Shown: in pieces, positions 1 to 7,094 of the stretch
Numbering within the stretch: position 1 is the first letter of the stretch
Layout: each line of letters opens with the position of its first letter
NCBI GenBank assembly: GCA_005877565.1
Contig: VBOK01000034.1
Coordinates: forward strand, 12,405 to 32,118
Origin: Nitrospirota bacterium
GTDB lineage: Bacteria; Nitrospirota; Nitrospiria; Nitrospirales; NS-4
Length of the DNA stretch: 19,714 nt
Direction of reading: 5' to 3'
Translations under genes and position numbers: made by a program
The notes under the pieces: model-generated
What the model saw: the letters and a program-made list of their open reading frames with translations, nothing else
The model's database searches: none
Told to the model about the DNA's origin: nothing

Positions 1-957
1 CCCGAGATCGACGCTGTGGCCATCGTCACTCCGGTGTCGACGCACTACGAGCTTGCCAGGAAGGCGCTCGAGAACGGAAAGCACGTCTTCGTGGAGAAGC
101 CCTTTACGGCCTCTTCGGCCCAGGCTGAAGAGTTGATCGAGCTGGCCGATCGCAAGAACCTCCAGATCATGGTGGATCACACCTTTCTCTTCAACGGTGC
201 CGTGCGCAAGATCAAGGAGCTGGTCGATGGTGGAGTCTTAGGGCCGCTCTACTACTACGATTCGACTCGAGTCAACCTGGGGCTCTTTCAGCACGACGTG
301 AACGTCATCTGGGACCTGGCGCCTCACGATCTGTCCATCATCGACTATCTGACCGGCCTTGAGCCGGAGATGGTCGTGGCAACCGGCGGAGCGCACTTGA
401 ACGGCCTGGCGGACATGGCCTATATCACTCTGTACTTTCCCAAGAACATCATCGCTCACATCAACGTCAACTGGCTCTCACCCGTGAAGGTACGCACCAC
501 GTTGGTCGGCGGGGAGCAGAAGATGCTGGTGTGGAATGATCTCGAGCCCTCCGAGAAGGTCAAGGTGTACGACAAGGGGATCCAGGTGACCAATAGTCAC
601 GACGAGTCGCGTCAACGGCTTAAGGCTTTGGTCGAGTCGAAGGTCTTCGACGTGGGAACCGAGCAAACGGTCCACGACCTTCTGGTGAGCTACCGAAGTG
701 GAGACATGTGGGCACCACGCGTGGACCAGACCGAGGCCCTCCAACTCGAAACCCGCTACTTTTTGGAGTGTGTATCCTCCGGAGAGAAGCCGCTCAACGA
801 CGGGCGGGCCGGCTTGCGCGTAGTGAGAATGCTGGAAGCGGCCGACGAGTCGCTCAAGCGCCGCAGAGAGATCGTCTCACCGGGACGGAACGGGAACCAG
901 CCTCCTCGACCTCCGCTCCACACGAGGCTGCGTAGTATTCGCGCGTTAGGCCGATGA
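1..957 (+). CDS. Gfo/Idh/MocA family sugar oxidoreductase (5' truncated by window)
   Basis: This is the C-terminal part of an NAD(P)-dependent sugar oxidoreductase. The reading frame is open from base 1, so the true start and the N-terminal Rossmann GxGxxG lie upstream. What is visible starts in the dinucleotide fold (EIDAVAIVTPVSTHYELA), followed by the family signature HVFVEKPF near base 80, whose Lys is a conserved active-site residue. Next comes the alpha/beta substrate domain, with WDLAPHDLSI carrying the expected catalytic-region Asp and His. The stop overlaps the start of the sugar transferase by four bases (ATGA), so the two are translationally coupled. Just downstream lie an N-acetyltransferase and a PLP aminotransferase. 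In that context the likely role is the WbpB-type oxidation of a UDP-amino-uronic acid at C3, making the ketone that the aminotransferase uses. Family assignment is sure; the substrate is inferred from neighbours. Confidence 0.93.
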   Translation, partial: PEIDAVAIVTPVSTHYELARKALENGKHVFVEKPFTASSAQAEELIELADRKNLQIMVDHTFLFNGAVRKIKELVDGGVLGPLYYYDSTRVNLGLFQHDVNVIWDLAPHDLSIIDYLTGLEPEMVVATGGAHLNGLADMAYITLYFPKNIIAHINVNWLSPVKVRTTLVGGEQKMLVWNDLEPSEKVKVYDKGIQVTNSHDESRQRLKALVESKVFDVGTEQTVHDLLVSYRSGDMWAPRVDQTEALQLETRYFLECVSSGEKPLNDGRAGLRVVRMLEAADESLKRRREIVSPGRNGNQPPRPPLHTRLRSIRALGR

Positions 958-2099
958 CTACACGGCACCAGCCGGGACAAACGAGAATGCGGGTGTGCGA
1001 TCAAGGGGATGGGAGGGGCCGTCCGCACGTCATCAACGAAGGGCTCTTTAGGCGCGTCCTGGTCAGAGAGCGAAAGCGTTCGGACCGCTCTAATCAGCCA
1101 GTCGTTCTCCTGCTGCTCGACCTAGACGATGGCCTGGGTACTGGGTCTTCGTTGATCTGGGAGGCGGCCATCGAGACCTTGGCCGCTGCCACGCGTGAAA
1201 CAGACGTCCTGGGGTGGTTCGAGTGGCGGGCTGTGATCGGCGTCATCGTGTCCGAGATCCGTGTGTCTGATCTGGCCAACACGTGTGACGGACTCGACAC
1301 GCGAGTCCGTCAAAAGCTGACCGACCGTTTGGGCGCGGAAGCGGTCGACAAGTTATCGATTCGACTCCATGTCTATCCCGAGCCGAAGATTACGGGAGAG
1401 GAAGTCCTTGGGGGTGTGAATCCGCTCCTGTACCCGGACCTACGCGCGCGCTGGGAGCAGCGGACGATCTACGACGCGATCAAACTGGCCCTTGATGTCA
1501 TCGGCAGTCTGACTCTCCTGTTGGTACTTTCGCCTCTCCTCTTGCTGATCGCCGCCCTGGTGAGGTTGACGTCTCAGGGCCCGGTCCTTTTCATGCAGGT
1601 GCGAATCGGGCAGATGATGAAGCCCTTCACGGTGCTCAAGTTTCGAACGATGTATACGGGCACTGATCATAGGGTCCATCACGAGTTCGTCAGTCGGTTC
1701 ATCAAGGCGAGCGGCCAGGGCCACGCGCCAGGCAAGAACGCATTTTTCAAACTCACCAACGATTCACGGGTCACGCCGGTCGGACGCGTGCTTCGCAAGA
1801 CGAGCCTCGACGAACTGCCTCAGCTCTGGAACGTGCTCCGAGGGGACATGTCGCTGGTCGGACCACGGCCTCCGCTCCCGTACGAGCTCGAGCAGTACGA
1901 GCCCTGGCATCGCCGACGGGTCCTGGAGGCCAAGCCGGGGATCACAGGACTCTGGCAGGTAGCCGGGCGCAGCCGCACGACCTTCAACGAGATGGTGCGC
2001 CTCGACCTCCGGTACGCCAGGACGCGCTCCCTCTGGACTGACATCAAGATCCTCCTCGCGACGCCCGCGGTGGTCATCTCGGGAAAGGGTGCCTGTTGA
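954..2099 (+). CDS. Polyprenyl-phosphate sugar-1-phosphate transferase with degenerate GGDEF-like N-terminal domain
   Basis: This 381-residue integral membrane enzyme moves a sugar-1-phosphate from a nucleotide sugar to undecaprenyl phosphate, the first committed step of repeat-unit assembly. Residues about 170-381 are a standard bacterial sugar transferase domain: a hydrophobic segment at about 175-205 (SLTLLLVLSPLLLLIAALV), then QGPVLFMQVRIG, KFRTM (229-233), the RKTSLDELPQLWNVLRGDMS block (281-300), LVGPRPP, and KPGITGLWQVAGRS (327-340). Residues about 30-145 replace the usual multi-helix or CoA-binding-like N-terminus. They look like a decayed diguanylate cyclase fold: an FRRVLVRERKRSDR helix, a hydrophobic strand ending LLLLDLDD, then TRETDVLGWFEWRAVIGVIV, where a GGDEF strand would sit but the GG(D/E)EF residues are missing. 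The ATG at 954 overlaps the upstream stop; an ATG at 987 is an alternative. The sugar specificity cannot be read from sequence. Confidence 0.93.
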   Translation: MTTRHQPGQTRMRVCDQGDGRGRPHVINEGLFRRVLVRERKRSDRSNQPVVLLLLDLDDGLGTGSSLIWEAAIETLAAATRETDVLGWFEWRAVIGVIVSEIRVSDLANTCDGLDTRVRQKLTDRLGAEAVDKLSIRLHVYPEPKITGEEVLGGVNPLLYPDLRARWEQRTIYDAIKLALDVIGSLTLLLVLSPLLLLIAALVRLTSQGPVLFMQVRIGQMMKPFTVLKFRTMYTGTDHRVHHEFVSRFIKASGQGHAPGKNAFFKLTNDSRVTPVGRVLRKTSLDELPQLWNVLRGDMSLVGPRPPLPYELEQYEPWHRRRVLEAKPGITGLWQVAGRSRTTFNEMVRLDLRYARTRSLWTDIKILLATPAVVISGKGAC

Positions 2100-2635
2100 C
2101 GCGGGCCGGGGTGGTGCCGGAGGTCGAGGATGGTCAGCCAGTGAACGAATACGTCTGCATTGCGCCCGACGTTAAGATAGGGAAGGGCGTCAAGCTCGCA
2201 AAGTTTATCAACCTCTACGGCTGCGAGATCGGCGACGAGACGAAGATCGGCACGTTCGTCGAGATCCAGAAGAATGCGAAGGTCGGCCGACGGTGCAAGA
2301 TTTCGAGCCACACCTTCATCTGTGAAGGCGTGACGATCGAGGACCACGTCCTCATCGGCCACGGCGTCACTTTCATCAACGACTCCTACCCGCGGGCGAC
2401 GACTCCGACTGGGGGACTTCAGACCGAGAAGGACTGGAAGGTCGAGGCAACGCTGGTGAGGAAAGGCGCGTCGATCGGGTCCGGGGCAACGATCCTCTCG
2501 AACGTGGTCATCGGGGAGAATGCTATCGTCGGAGCCGGCAGCGTTGTGACCCGCGACGTGCCCGACAATGCGATTGTGGCTGGGAATCCGGCGAGGGTCC
2601 TCCGCTTGATCACGCCTGAGCTGAGGCCGGCGTAA
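2096..2635 (+). CDS. Left-handed beta-helix N-acetyltransferase, WbpD/WlbB-like
   Basis: This cytoplasmic acetyl-CoA-dependent transferase is built from hexapeptide repeats (IGKGVKL, IGDETKIG, VGRRCKI, IEDHVLIG, IGSGATIL, IGENAIVGAGSVVT), which form a left-handed parallel beta helix. It ends with the typical loop DNAIVAGNPARVLR. The region VTFINDSYPRA is characteristic of the UDP-2-acetamido-3-amino-2,3-dideoxy-glucuronate N-acetyltransferases (WbpD, WlbB). The expected job is acetylation of the C3 amine installed by the aminotransferase encoded next, completing a 2,3-diacetamido uronic acid. The longest frame starts at a TTG overlapping the previous stop (TTGA). A GTG at 2141 gives a start (MNEYVCIAPDVKIG) that matches the usual N-terminus of the family better, so the first 15 codons are uncertain. 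The stop at 2633-2635 overlaps the next start by one base (TAATG). Confidence 0.92.
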   Translation: MTRAGVVPEVEDGQPVNEYVCIAPDVKIGKGVKLAKFINLYGCEIGDETKIGTFVEIQKNAKVGRRCKISSHTFICEGVTIEDHVLIGHGVTFINDSYPRATTPTGGLQTEKDWKVEATLVRKGASIGSGATILSNVVIGENAIVGAGSVVTRDVPDNAIVAGNPARVLRLITPELRPA

Positions 2636-3903
2636 TGACTGGTAACGGTAACATTCCTTTCTTAGACCTCGTCACGCCTCATCTCGAACTGGAAGAGGAA
2701 TTGGTGTCGGTCTTTCGAAGCGCCCTGAAGACTGCGGGATTCGTCGGCGGACCGATGGTGGAAGACTTCGAACGGGACTTTGCACAGTTTTGCGGAGTGC
2801 AGTATTGCGTCGGCGGGGGGAGCGGCACAGACGCCTTGCGGTTCGCCCTGATCGCTGCCGGCGTACAAGCAGGAGATACGGTCGTTACTGTGCCGAACAC
2901 GTTCATCGCAACCACAGAAGCCATCTCTCAGGCCGGCGCGCGGCCGGATTTCGTCGACATCCACGAGCGCACCTACACCATGGATCCTGAGAAGCTGCGC
3001 TCCTACCTGGAGACCCAATGCACACCAAGTCTGGCGACGGGCCGTGTGGTGAGCAAGCGCACGGGCAGCCCGGTGACAGCAGTCATCCCCGTGCATCTGT
3101 ACGGGCAGTTGGCCGACATGGACCCCATCCTCGATCTGGCGGCCCAGTACAACCTCATCGTCATCGAGGATGCCTGCCAGGCGCACGGCGCGGAGTACTT
3201 CTCGAAGAAGGAGGACCGCTGGCGCAAAGCCGGGTCGCTGGGACGCGCCGCGGCGTTCAGCTTCTATCCCGGCAAGAATTTGGGCGCGTGCGGCGAGGCG
3301 GGAGCAGTTACGACCAACGATCGGGCGCTCGCCGAACGAGTCCGGATGTTGCGCGACCACGGCCAGGTGAGAAAGTATCATCACGACATCGAGGGTTACA
3401 ACGGCCGGCTCGACGCCATCCAGGGGGGCGTCTTGCGGGTGAAGCTTCGTCATCTGGCGGAGTGGAACGAGCAGCGCCGGGAGTGTGCACGCGGCTACGA
3501 TGCGCTCTTCGCCGACACCGAGGGGGCGGTCATCCTTCCGCACGTGCCATCGTGGTCGCGGCCGGTCTACCATCTCTACGTAGTGCGGGTTGCGGACCGT
3601 GAGCGGCTCCAGAAGGACCTGTCCGCCGCAGGTATCGCAACAGGCATCCACTACCCGATCCCGCTTCACCTCGCGACTGCCTATAAGACTCTGGGCTTCC
3701 GCCCCGGTGACTTCCCGGTCGCCGAGCAGGCCGCTTCCCAAGTGCTCTCGCTCCCGATGTTCCCCAAGCTCTCCCCGGAGCAGCAGCAGCGGGTGGTTAC
3801 CCACGTGGCTTTGTCCGCAAAAGCGAACGACCAACGAATCTATGTGCCGGACCGACACGCCGGGGAATCGCGCCGGACCAGATGCGGCCTTCTTGACCCG
3901 TGA
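2635..3903 (+). CDS. DegT/DnrJ/EryC1 (WbpE-like) PLP-dependent sugar aminotransferase
   Basis: This 422-residue fold-type I aminotransferase would aminate a 3-keto nucleotide sugar, normally with glutamate as donor. Visible landmarks are GGGSGTDALRFAL (60-72, cofactor phosphate binding), VPNTFIATTEAI (86-97), VIEDACQAHGA (176-186) with the PLP-ring Asp179, and FSFYPGKNLGACGEAG (208-223) with the Schiff-base Lys214. GYNGRLDAIQGGVLRVKL and the HYPIPLHL region close the active site. The order acetyltransferase-aminotransferase, with an oxidoreductase two genes upstream, supports a WbpE-like role in making a 2,3-diamino uronic acid. The normal fold ends near residue 391 (LSPEQQQRVVTHV). The last roughly 30 residues form a basic tail (SRRTRCGLL) that does not look like the family and may come from a frame change or a recombination joint. 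The long antisense frame over this gene is a GC-content shadow. Confidence 0.93.
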   Translation: MTGNGNIPFLDLVTPHLELEEELVSVFRSALKTAGFVGGPMVEDFERDFAQFCGVQYCVGGGSGTDALRFALIAAGVQAGDTVVTVPNTFIATTEAISQAGARPDFVDIHERTYTMDPEKLRSYLETQCTPSLATGRVVSKRTGSPVTAVIPVHLYGQLADMDPILDLAAQYNLIVIEDACQAHGAEYFSKKEDRWRKAGSLGRAAAFSFYPGKNLGACGEAGAVTTNDRALAERVRMLRDHGQVRKYHHDIEGYNGRLDAIQGGVLRVKLRHLAEWNEQRRECARGYDALFADTEGAVILPHVPSWSRPVYHLYVVRVADRERLQKDLSAAGIATGIHYPIPLHLATAYKTLGFRPGDFPVAEQAASQVLSLPMFPKLSPEQQQRVVTHVALSAKANDQRIYVPDRHAGESRRTRCGLLDP

Positions 3904-4208
3904 ATGGAACAGCTGAGGCGACGCGCATCCTGGAGTGTCCCGCCTTGGGGAAACCGTAATCGCCTCGCGCACGGCATTCAGGACCACTTGCGAGATTGTA
4001 GGACGAGCAGCTTGGGCGGACGACTCAGCCACGGCGCTGTGAGCAATGGCCGTGACACGGGCACGCCTCAGGACATCATTCTGCACCCGTTATTCGGAGC
4101 CAGTCCCAAGGACTCGACAAAGGGTGGCGGCTACGTGGCATGGGGATATCGGTCGTGATCCTCCCGCTCTGGCCCACTCGCAGGGGAAGCGCTTGGGGAG
4201 CCGCAATC
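3904..4208. other. Gene-poor interval between aminotransferase and GT2, probable cassette junction
   Basis: About 300 bases hold no gene I can support. A plus-strand frame of 84 codons begins directly after the aminotransferase stop (ATG at 3904) and runs to 4158, but its product is rich in Arg, Gly and Ser and matches nothing I recognise. Part of a long minus-strand frame also crosses here and belongs to the antisense shadow of the aminotransferase. I see no strong hairpin with a T-run, no insertion-sequence ends and no tRNA. GC falls on the downstream side and the aminotransferase has an atypical tail on the upstream side, so the interval may be an old recombination scar. If the following gene starts at ATG 4140 instead of GTG 4209, the interval is 69 bases shorter. 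Confidence 0.5.
4195..4200 (+). promoter_or_regulatory. Shine-Dalgarno deciding the GT2 start at GTG 4209
   Basis: GGGGAG sits eight bases before GTG 4209. The in-frame ATG at 4140 has only a poor purine stretch (AGGGTGG) placed further away. The protein family core begins immediately after the GTG, so this site favours the shorter protein. Confidence 0.5.
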
Positions 4209-5138
4209 GTGAGGGAGGGAATCAGTCGTTGCGGCTTGTACCAGCCATACGTCCTCATCACCCCTGCTCGTAATGAAGAGGCGTTCATCGAGAAAACCAT
4301 CCAATCGATGATATTGCAGACTGTCTTGCCCGCCAAGTGGGTGATCGTGGATGACGGATCGACAGACTCTACGGCAAGCATTGTGGGCCACTACCTTGCA
4401 CGGTATGACTGGATCGAGATGATCAAGATGCCTCAACACAGAGATCATAACTTCGCCGCAAAAGTTGCCGCCTTTAATGCGGGCGTGAAGCTTGTGAAGG
4501 GTATGGACTATTCCTTCATCGGGAACCTGGACGCGGATATCAGCCTGCCGCCGAGTTACTATGAAGATATCATCAGCGAGTTCGAGAGAGACCCAAGACT
4601 AGGAATCGCGGGCGGCATCGTTTATAGCAAGATTTGGAACGGCTTCACGGCCGACGATACGGCTCCGGACAGTGTTGCCGGAGCTGTCCAGCTCTTTCGC
4701 AAGGAGTGTTTTGATCAAGTCGGAGGTTATATTCCACTCGAGAACGGAGGCATCGACGCGGCCGCCGAAATCATCGCGCGCATGAATGACTGGAAGGTCC
4801 GCAAGTTTCGAGAGAAAATAGTATACCAACACAGGCGGTCAGGGTCGGCTCGGAAGTGGCGCCTGGTCGCATGGTATAAGCAAGGAGTCCGATTTCATTC
4901 GTTGGGATACAGCACCGCTTTCTACCTCTTCAGGACTGTCTACAGGCTGAAGATCGACAGGCCATTCTTGATTTCTGGTGCGCTGTCCTTGTGCGGTTTT
5001 CTATCCGCACGAGTGAGAAAGTGTCCTGTCAGCCTTCCACCGAAAGCAGTCTCTTACCTACGGTCGGAGCAAGCGAGAAAGCTGAGGGATAGATTTTTCG
5101 GAACACCTATGAGGATGTTCAAAAGGGCTACAGAGTAA
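4209..5138 (+). CDS. Family 2 glycosyltransferase (GT-A fold)
   Basis: This 309-residue inverting glycosyltransferase adds one sugar from a nucleotide donor to the growing lipid-linked repeat unit at the cytoplasmic membrane face. The GT2 start YVLITPARNEEAFI is at 14-27, the nucleotide-binding WVIVDDGSTDST at 44-55, and the metal-binding DxD in FIGNLDADISL at 103-113. GAVQLFRKECFDQVGGY (158-174) leads to an acceptor and catalytic region GGIDAAAEIIARM where GT2 enzymes usually show an ED-type motif. The C-terminal third is basic and partly hydrophobic (LISGALSLCGFLSA), fitting peripheral membrane contact. GTG 4209 is chosen for its well-placed ribosome binding site; ATG 4140 would add 23 residues outside the family fold. 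The gene ends eight bases before the amidotransferase. GC is lower than in the genes upstream. Donor and linkage are not predictable. Confidence 0.9.
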   Translation: MREGISRCGLYQPYVLITPARNEEAFIEKTIQSMILQTVLPAKWVIVDDGSTDSTASIVGHYLARYDWIEMIKMPQHRDHNFAAKVAAFNAGVKLVKGMDYSFIGNLDADISLPPSYYEDIISEFERDPRLGIAGGIVYSKIWNGFTADDTAPDSVAGAVQLFRKECFDQVGGYIPLENGGIDAAAEIIARMNDWKVRKFREKIVYQHRRSGSARKWRLVAWYKQGVRFHSLGYSTAFYLFRTVYRLKIDRPFLISGALSLCGFLSARVRKCPVSLPPKAVSYLRSEQARKLRDRFFGTPMRMFKRATE

Positions 5139-5146
5139 CCAGTCTT

Positions 5147-7051
5147 ATGTGCGGCATTTGTGGACAGTACAACTTTGGAAGTCAGGCGCCTGTTCTCCGC
5201 CAGAACCTCGAAAAGATGACCAAGACCCTTTTCCATCGAGGCCCTGATGACGAGGGGTACTATATCGAGGGATCGCTCGGACTCGGTTTTCGGCGGCTCT
5301 CCATCATCGATCTTGCGGGCGGCCACCAGCCCATGTCGGACCAGGAAGAAACCGTTTGGGTGGTATTCAATGGCGAGATCTACAATTTCCGGGAACTCAG
5401 GCGCGAGCTGGAAGGGCATGGCCACATCTTCCGTACTAGGTCAGATACGGAGGTCATCGTCCATGGATACAAGCAGTGGGGCGATGAGGTGCTCAATCGC
5501 CTCAATGGCATGTTCGGCTTGGCGATCTGGGATGCTCGACAAAGACGGCTCGTGCTTGCCCGCGACCCGTTCGGAATCAAATTGCTTTACTACAGAATAG
5601 ACGCAGATCGTGCGTACTTCGGCTCAGAGATTCGAGCTGTTCGTGCAGCGACCCAGGACAGAGCCGAGGTAGATCCCACCTCCATACATTTGTTCCTCCG
5701 TTATCGGTATACACCCTCTCCTTATACCTCGTTTAAAGGCGTACGAAAGCTCGCGCCAGGAACCAAGTTGATATTCGAAAAGGGCTCTTATCACCTGAGT
5801 CGATGGTACAGGTCTAAGCCTGTTCCATTCGCACCGGCAAAGTCCGCCGGCGAAGCTAAAGAAGAACTGCTCGCACTCTATAAACAGGCCATGCAGCGGC
5901 ACCTCATCAGCGATGTTCCCGTTGGCCTTCTGTTGAGCGGTGGCATCGACTCTGGGCTCCTGCTTGCCCTGATGAATCTCTACGGGACTTCCTGGCCGAC
6001 TTACACCGTGGGGTACGGGTCAGGCTTTGCCGATGATGAGTTGACAGATGCTGCAAAGACCGCTCACGAGCTCTCATCGCAACACACCACCGTGACGATT
6101 ACGAGGGCGACCTTTGAGGAAACGCTCTCCAAAATCGTCGCATCTTTGGAAGAACCGATCGCAACATCCTCAATTGTTCCCATGTATTTTGTCTGTGAAC
6201 GAGCCCGAAAGGACGTCAAAGTAGCATTGATCGGTCAGGGGCCGGATGAACTCTTTGGCGGTTATCGTCGTCATCTCGGAGTTCGCTATAGCACGCTGTG
6301 GTCGCGGTTACCGAGCTGGGTGCGTACCCCTATCTCCTCAACTATCACCGCACTACCGAGAAATGAGACCCTGAAGCGAGGCGTTTACTCTCTGGCCATC
6401 CCTGACCGAATGCGGAGATATCAGAACGTCTTATCGATCCTGCCAGGAAGTCAAATCGATGACCTCTTCCAAGACGGGCTGCTGTGCCCAAACACGGGTG
6501 ACAGAATTCTAGAGTGTTGGGGGGATCTCGCCGATCTTATGGCGGAGACGGACGAGCTTGGAGGCATCCAGTTTTTAGAGTTGCGATCCACTCTCCCGGA
6601 CGAACTCCTCATGTATGCGGATAAGCTCTCGATGGCTCATGGTCTCGAACTTCGCGTCCCTTATTTGGATAAAGAGATTGTTGAATATGTCGAAAGATTG
6701 TCGGCAAATTTCAAAGTGAGGAATGGCTCCCAGAAGTGGTTGCATCGCCAAGTGTGCCAGACCTTTCTCCCGCGCTCGTTTCTCAATCGGCCCAAGCGCG
6801 GGTTTGCTTGCAATGTAGTTGATGATTGGTTCCGCTATGCCATGGACAGCAAAATGGCCGAACTCCTGATGGACAGTGACTCCAGAATTTACCAGTACCT
6901 GCGCCAGGCGCCAGTGCGCGAACTCTTCAAGCAACATTCCTCTGGTCGAAATGACAATCATAAGATTTTGTTTAGTCTTTTCCTCTTGGAGGAATGGCTC
7001 CGAGCTCACGAAGTCTCTTCCTATGAAGAGAATGTGAGAGTCGACGCGTGA
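5147..7051 (+). CDS. asnB: Glutamine-hydrolysing asparagine synthase-type amidotransferase (AsnB family)
   Basis: This 634-residue two-domain enzyme hydrolyses glutamine at its N-terminus and channels ammonia to an ATP-activated carboxylate in its C-terminal domain. The start MCGICGQYN puts the nucleophile at Cys2. Glutamine-binding residues are seen in FHRGPDDEG (29-37), FRRLSIIDL (48-56), FNGEIYN (74-80) and RSDTEV (98-103). The synthetase PP-loop is LLLSGGIDSG, with its Ser at residue 264, and GQGPDELFGGY carries the second ATP/Mg region. Full length for AsnB and apparently intact. In a polysaccharide locus, AsnB paralogues such as WbpS and WbmE are linked to conversion of a uronic acid carboxylate to a uronamide, which fits the uronic acid genes on both sides. 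Ordinary asparagine synthesis cannot be excluded from sequence alone. Coding is visibly more AT-rich than in block C. Confidence 0.92.
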   Translation: MCGICGQYNFGSQAPVLRQNLEKMTKTLFHRGPDDEGYYIEGSLGLGFRRLSIIDLAGGHQPMSDQEETVWVVFNGEIYNFRELRRELEGHGHIFRTRSDTEVIVHGYKQWGDEVLNRLNGMFGLAIWDARQRRLVLARDPFGIKLLYYRIDADRAYFGSEIRAVRAATQDRAEVDPTSIHLFLRYRYTPSPYTSFKGVRKLAPGTKLIFEKGSYHLSRWYRSKPVPFAPAKSAGEAKEELLALYKQAMQRHLISDVPVGLLLSGGIDSGLLLALMNLYGTSWPTYTVGYGSGFADDELTDAAKTAHELSSQHTTVTITRATFEETLSKIVASLEEPIATSSIVPMYFVCERARKDVKVALIGQGPDELFGGYRRHLGVRYSTLWSRLPSWVRTPISSTITALPRNETLKRGVYSLAIPDRMRRYQNVLSILPGSQIDDLFQDGLLCPNTGDRILECWGDLADLMAETDELGGIQFLELRSTLPDELLMYADKLSMAHGLELRVPYLDKEIVEYVERLSANFKVRNGSQKWLHRQVCQTFLPRSFLNRPKRGFACNVVDDWFRYAMDSKMAELLMDSDSRIYQYLRQAPVRELFKQHSSGRNDNHKILFSLFLLEEWLRAHEVSSYEENVRVDA

Positions 7052-7067
7052 TCCCGCAGTCGTGGGA
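7052..7067 (+). terminator. Short hairpin after asnB, possible weak terminator
   Basis: Directly after the asnB stop, TCCCGC pairs with CGTGGGA-side bases to give a six-pair stem with one G-T wobble and a four-base loop (AGTC), followed by TTTCT. The stem is short and the T-run poor, so termination would be partial at best. It coincides with a clear GC change between the two genes. Confidence 0.3.
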
Positions 7068-7081
7068 TTTCTAAGGATCGG

Positions 7082-7088
7082 AAAGGAG
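7082..7088 (+). promoter_or_regulatory. Strong ribosome binding site deciding the algD start
   Basis: AAAGGAG lies six bases before ATG 7095. It fixes the start of the dehydrogenase there, against an in-frame GTG at 7062 that falls inside the preceding hairpin and would add 11 residues before the Rossmann fold. Confidence 0.8.
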
Positions 7089-7094
7089 ATAGAC

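Noticed and set aside
3018..3602. Plus-strand 194-codon frame inside the aminotransferase
   Set aside because: An out-of-frame shadow, very rich in Arg, Gly and Pro, while the overlapping frame shows all PLP aminotransferase motifs.
2662..4086. Long minus-strand open frame of 474 codons opposite the aminotransferase
   Set aside because: It mirrors the GC-rich third positions of a well-supported plus-strand gene, matches no family and has no neighbouring minus-strand genes.
3904..4158. 84-codon frame directly after the aminotransferase stop
   Set aside because: The start position is suggestive, but the product has no recognisable fold, is low in hydrophobic residues and would overlap the longer version of the next gene.
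5147..7051. asnB taken simply as housekeeping asparagine synthesis
   Set aside because: Possible by sequence, but its position between glycosyltransferase and nucleotide-sugar dehydrogenase genes makes a polysaccharide role more likely.
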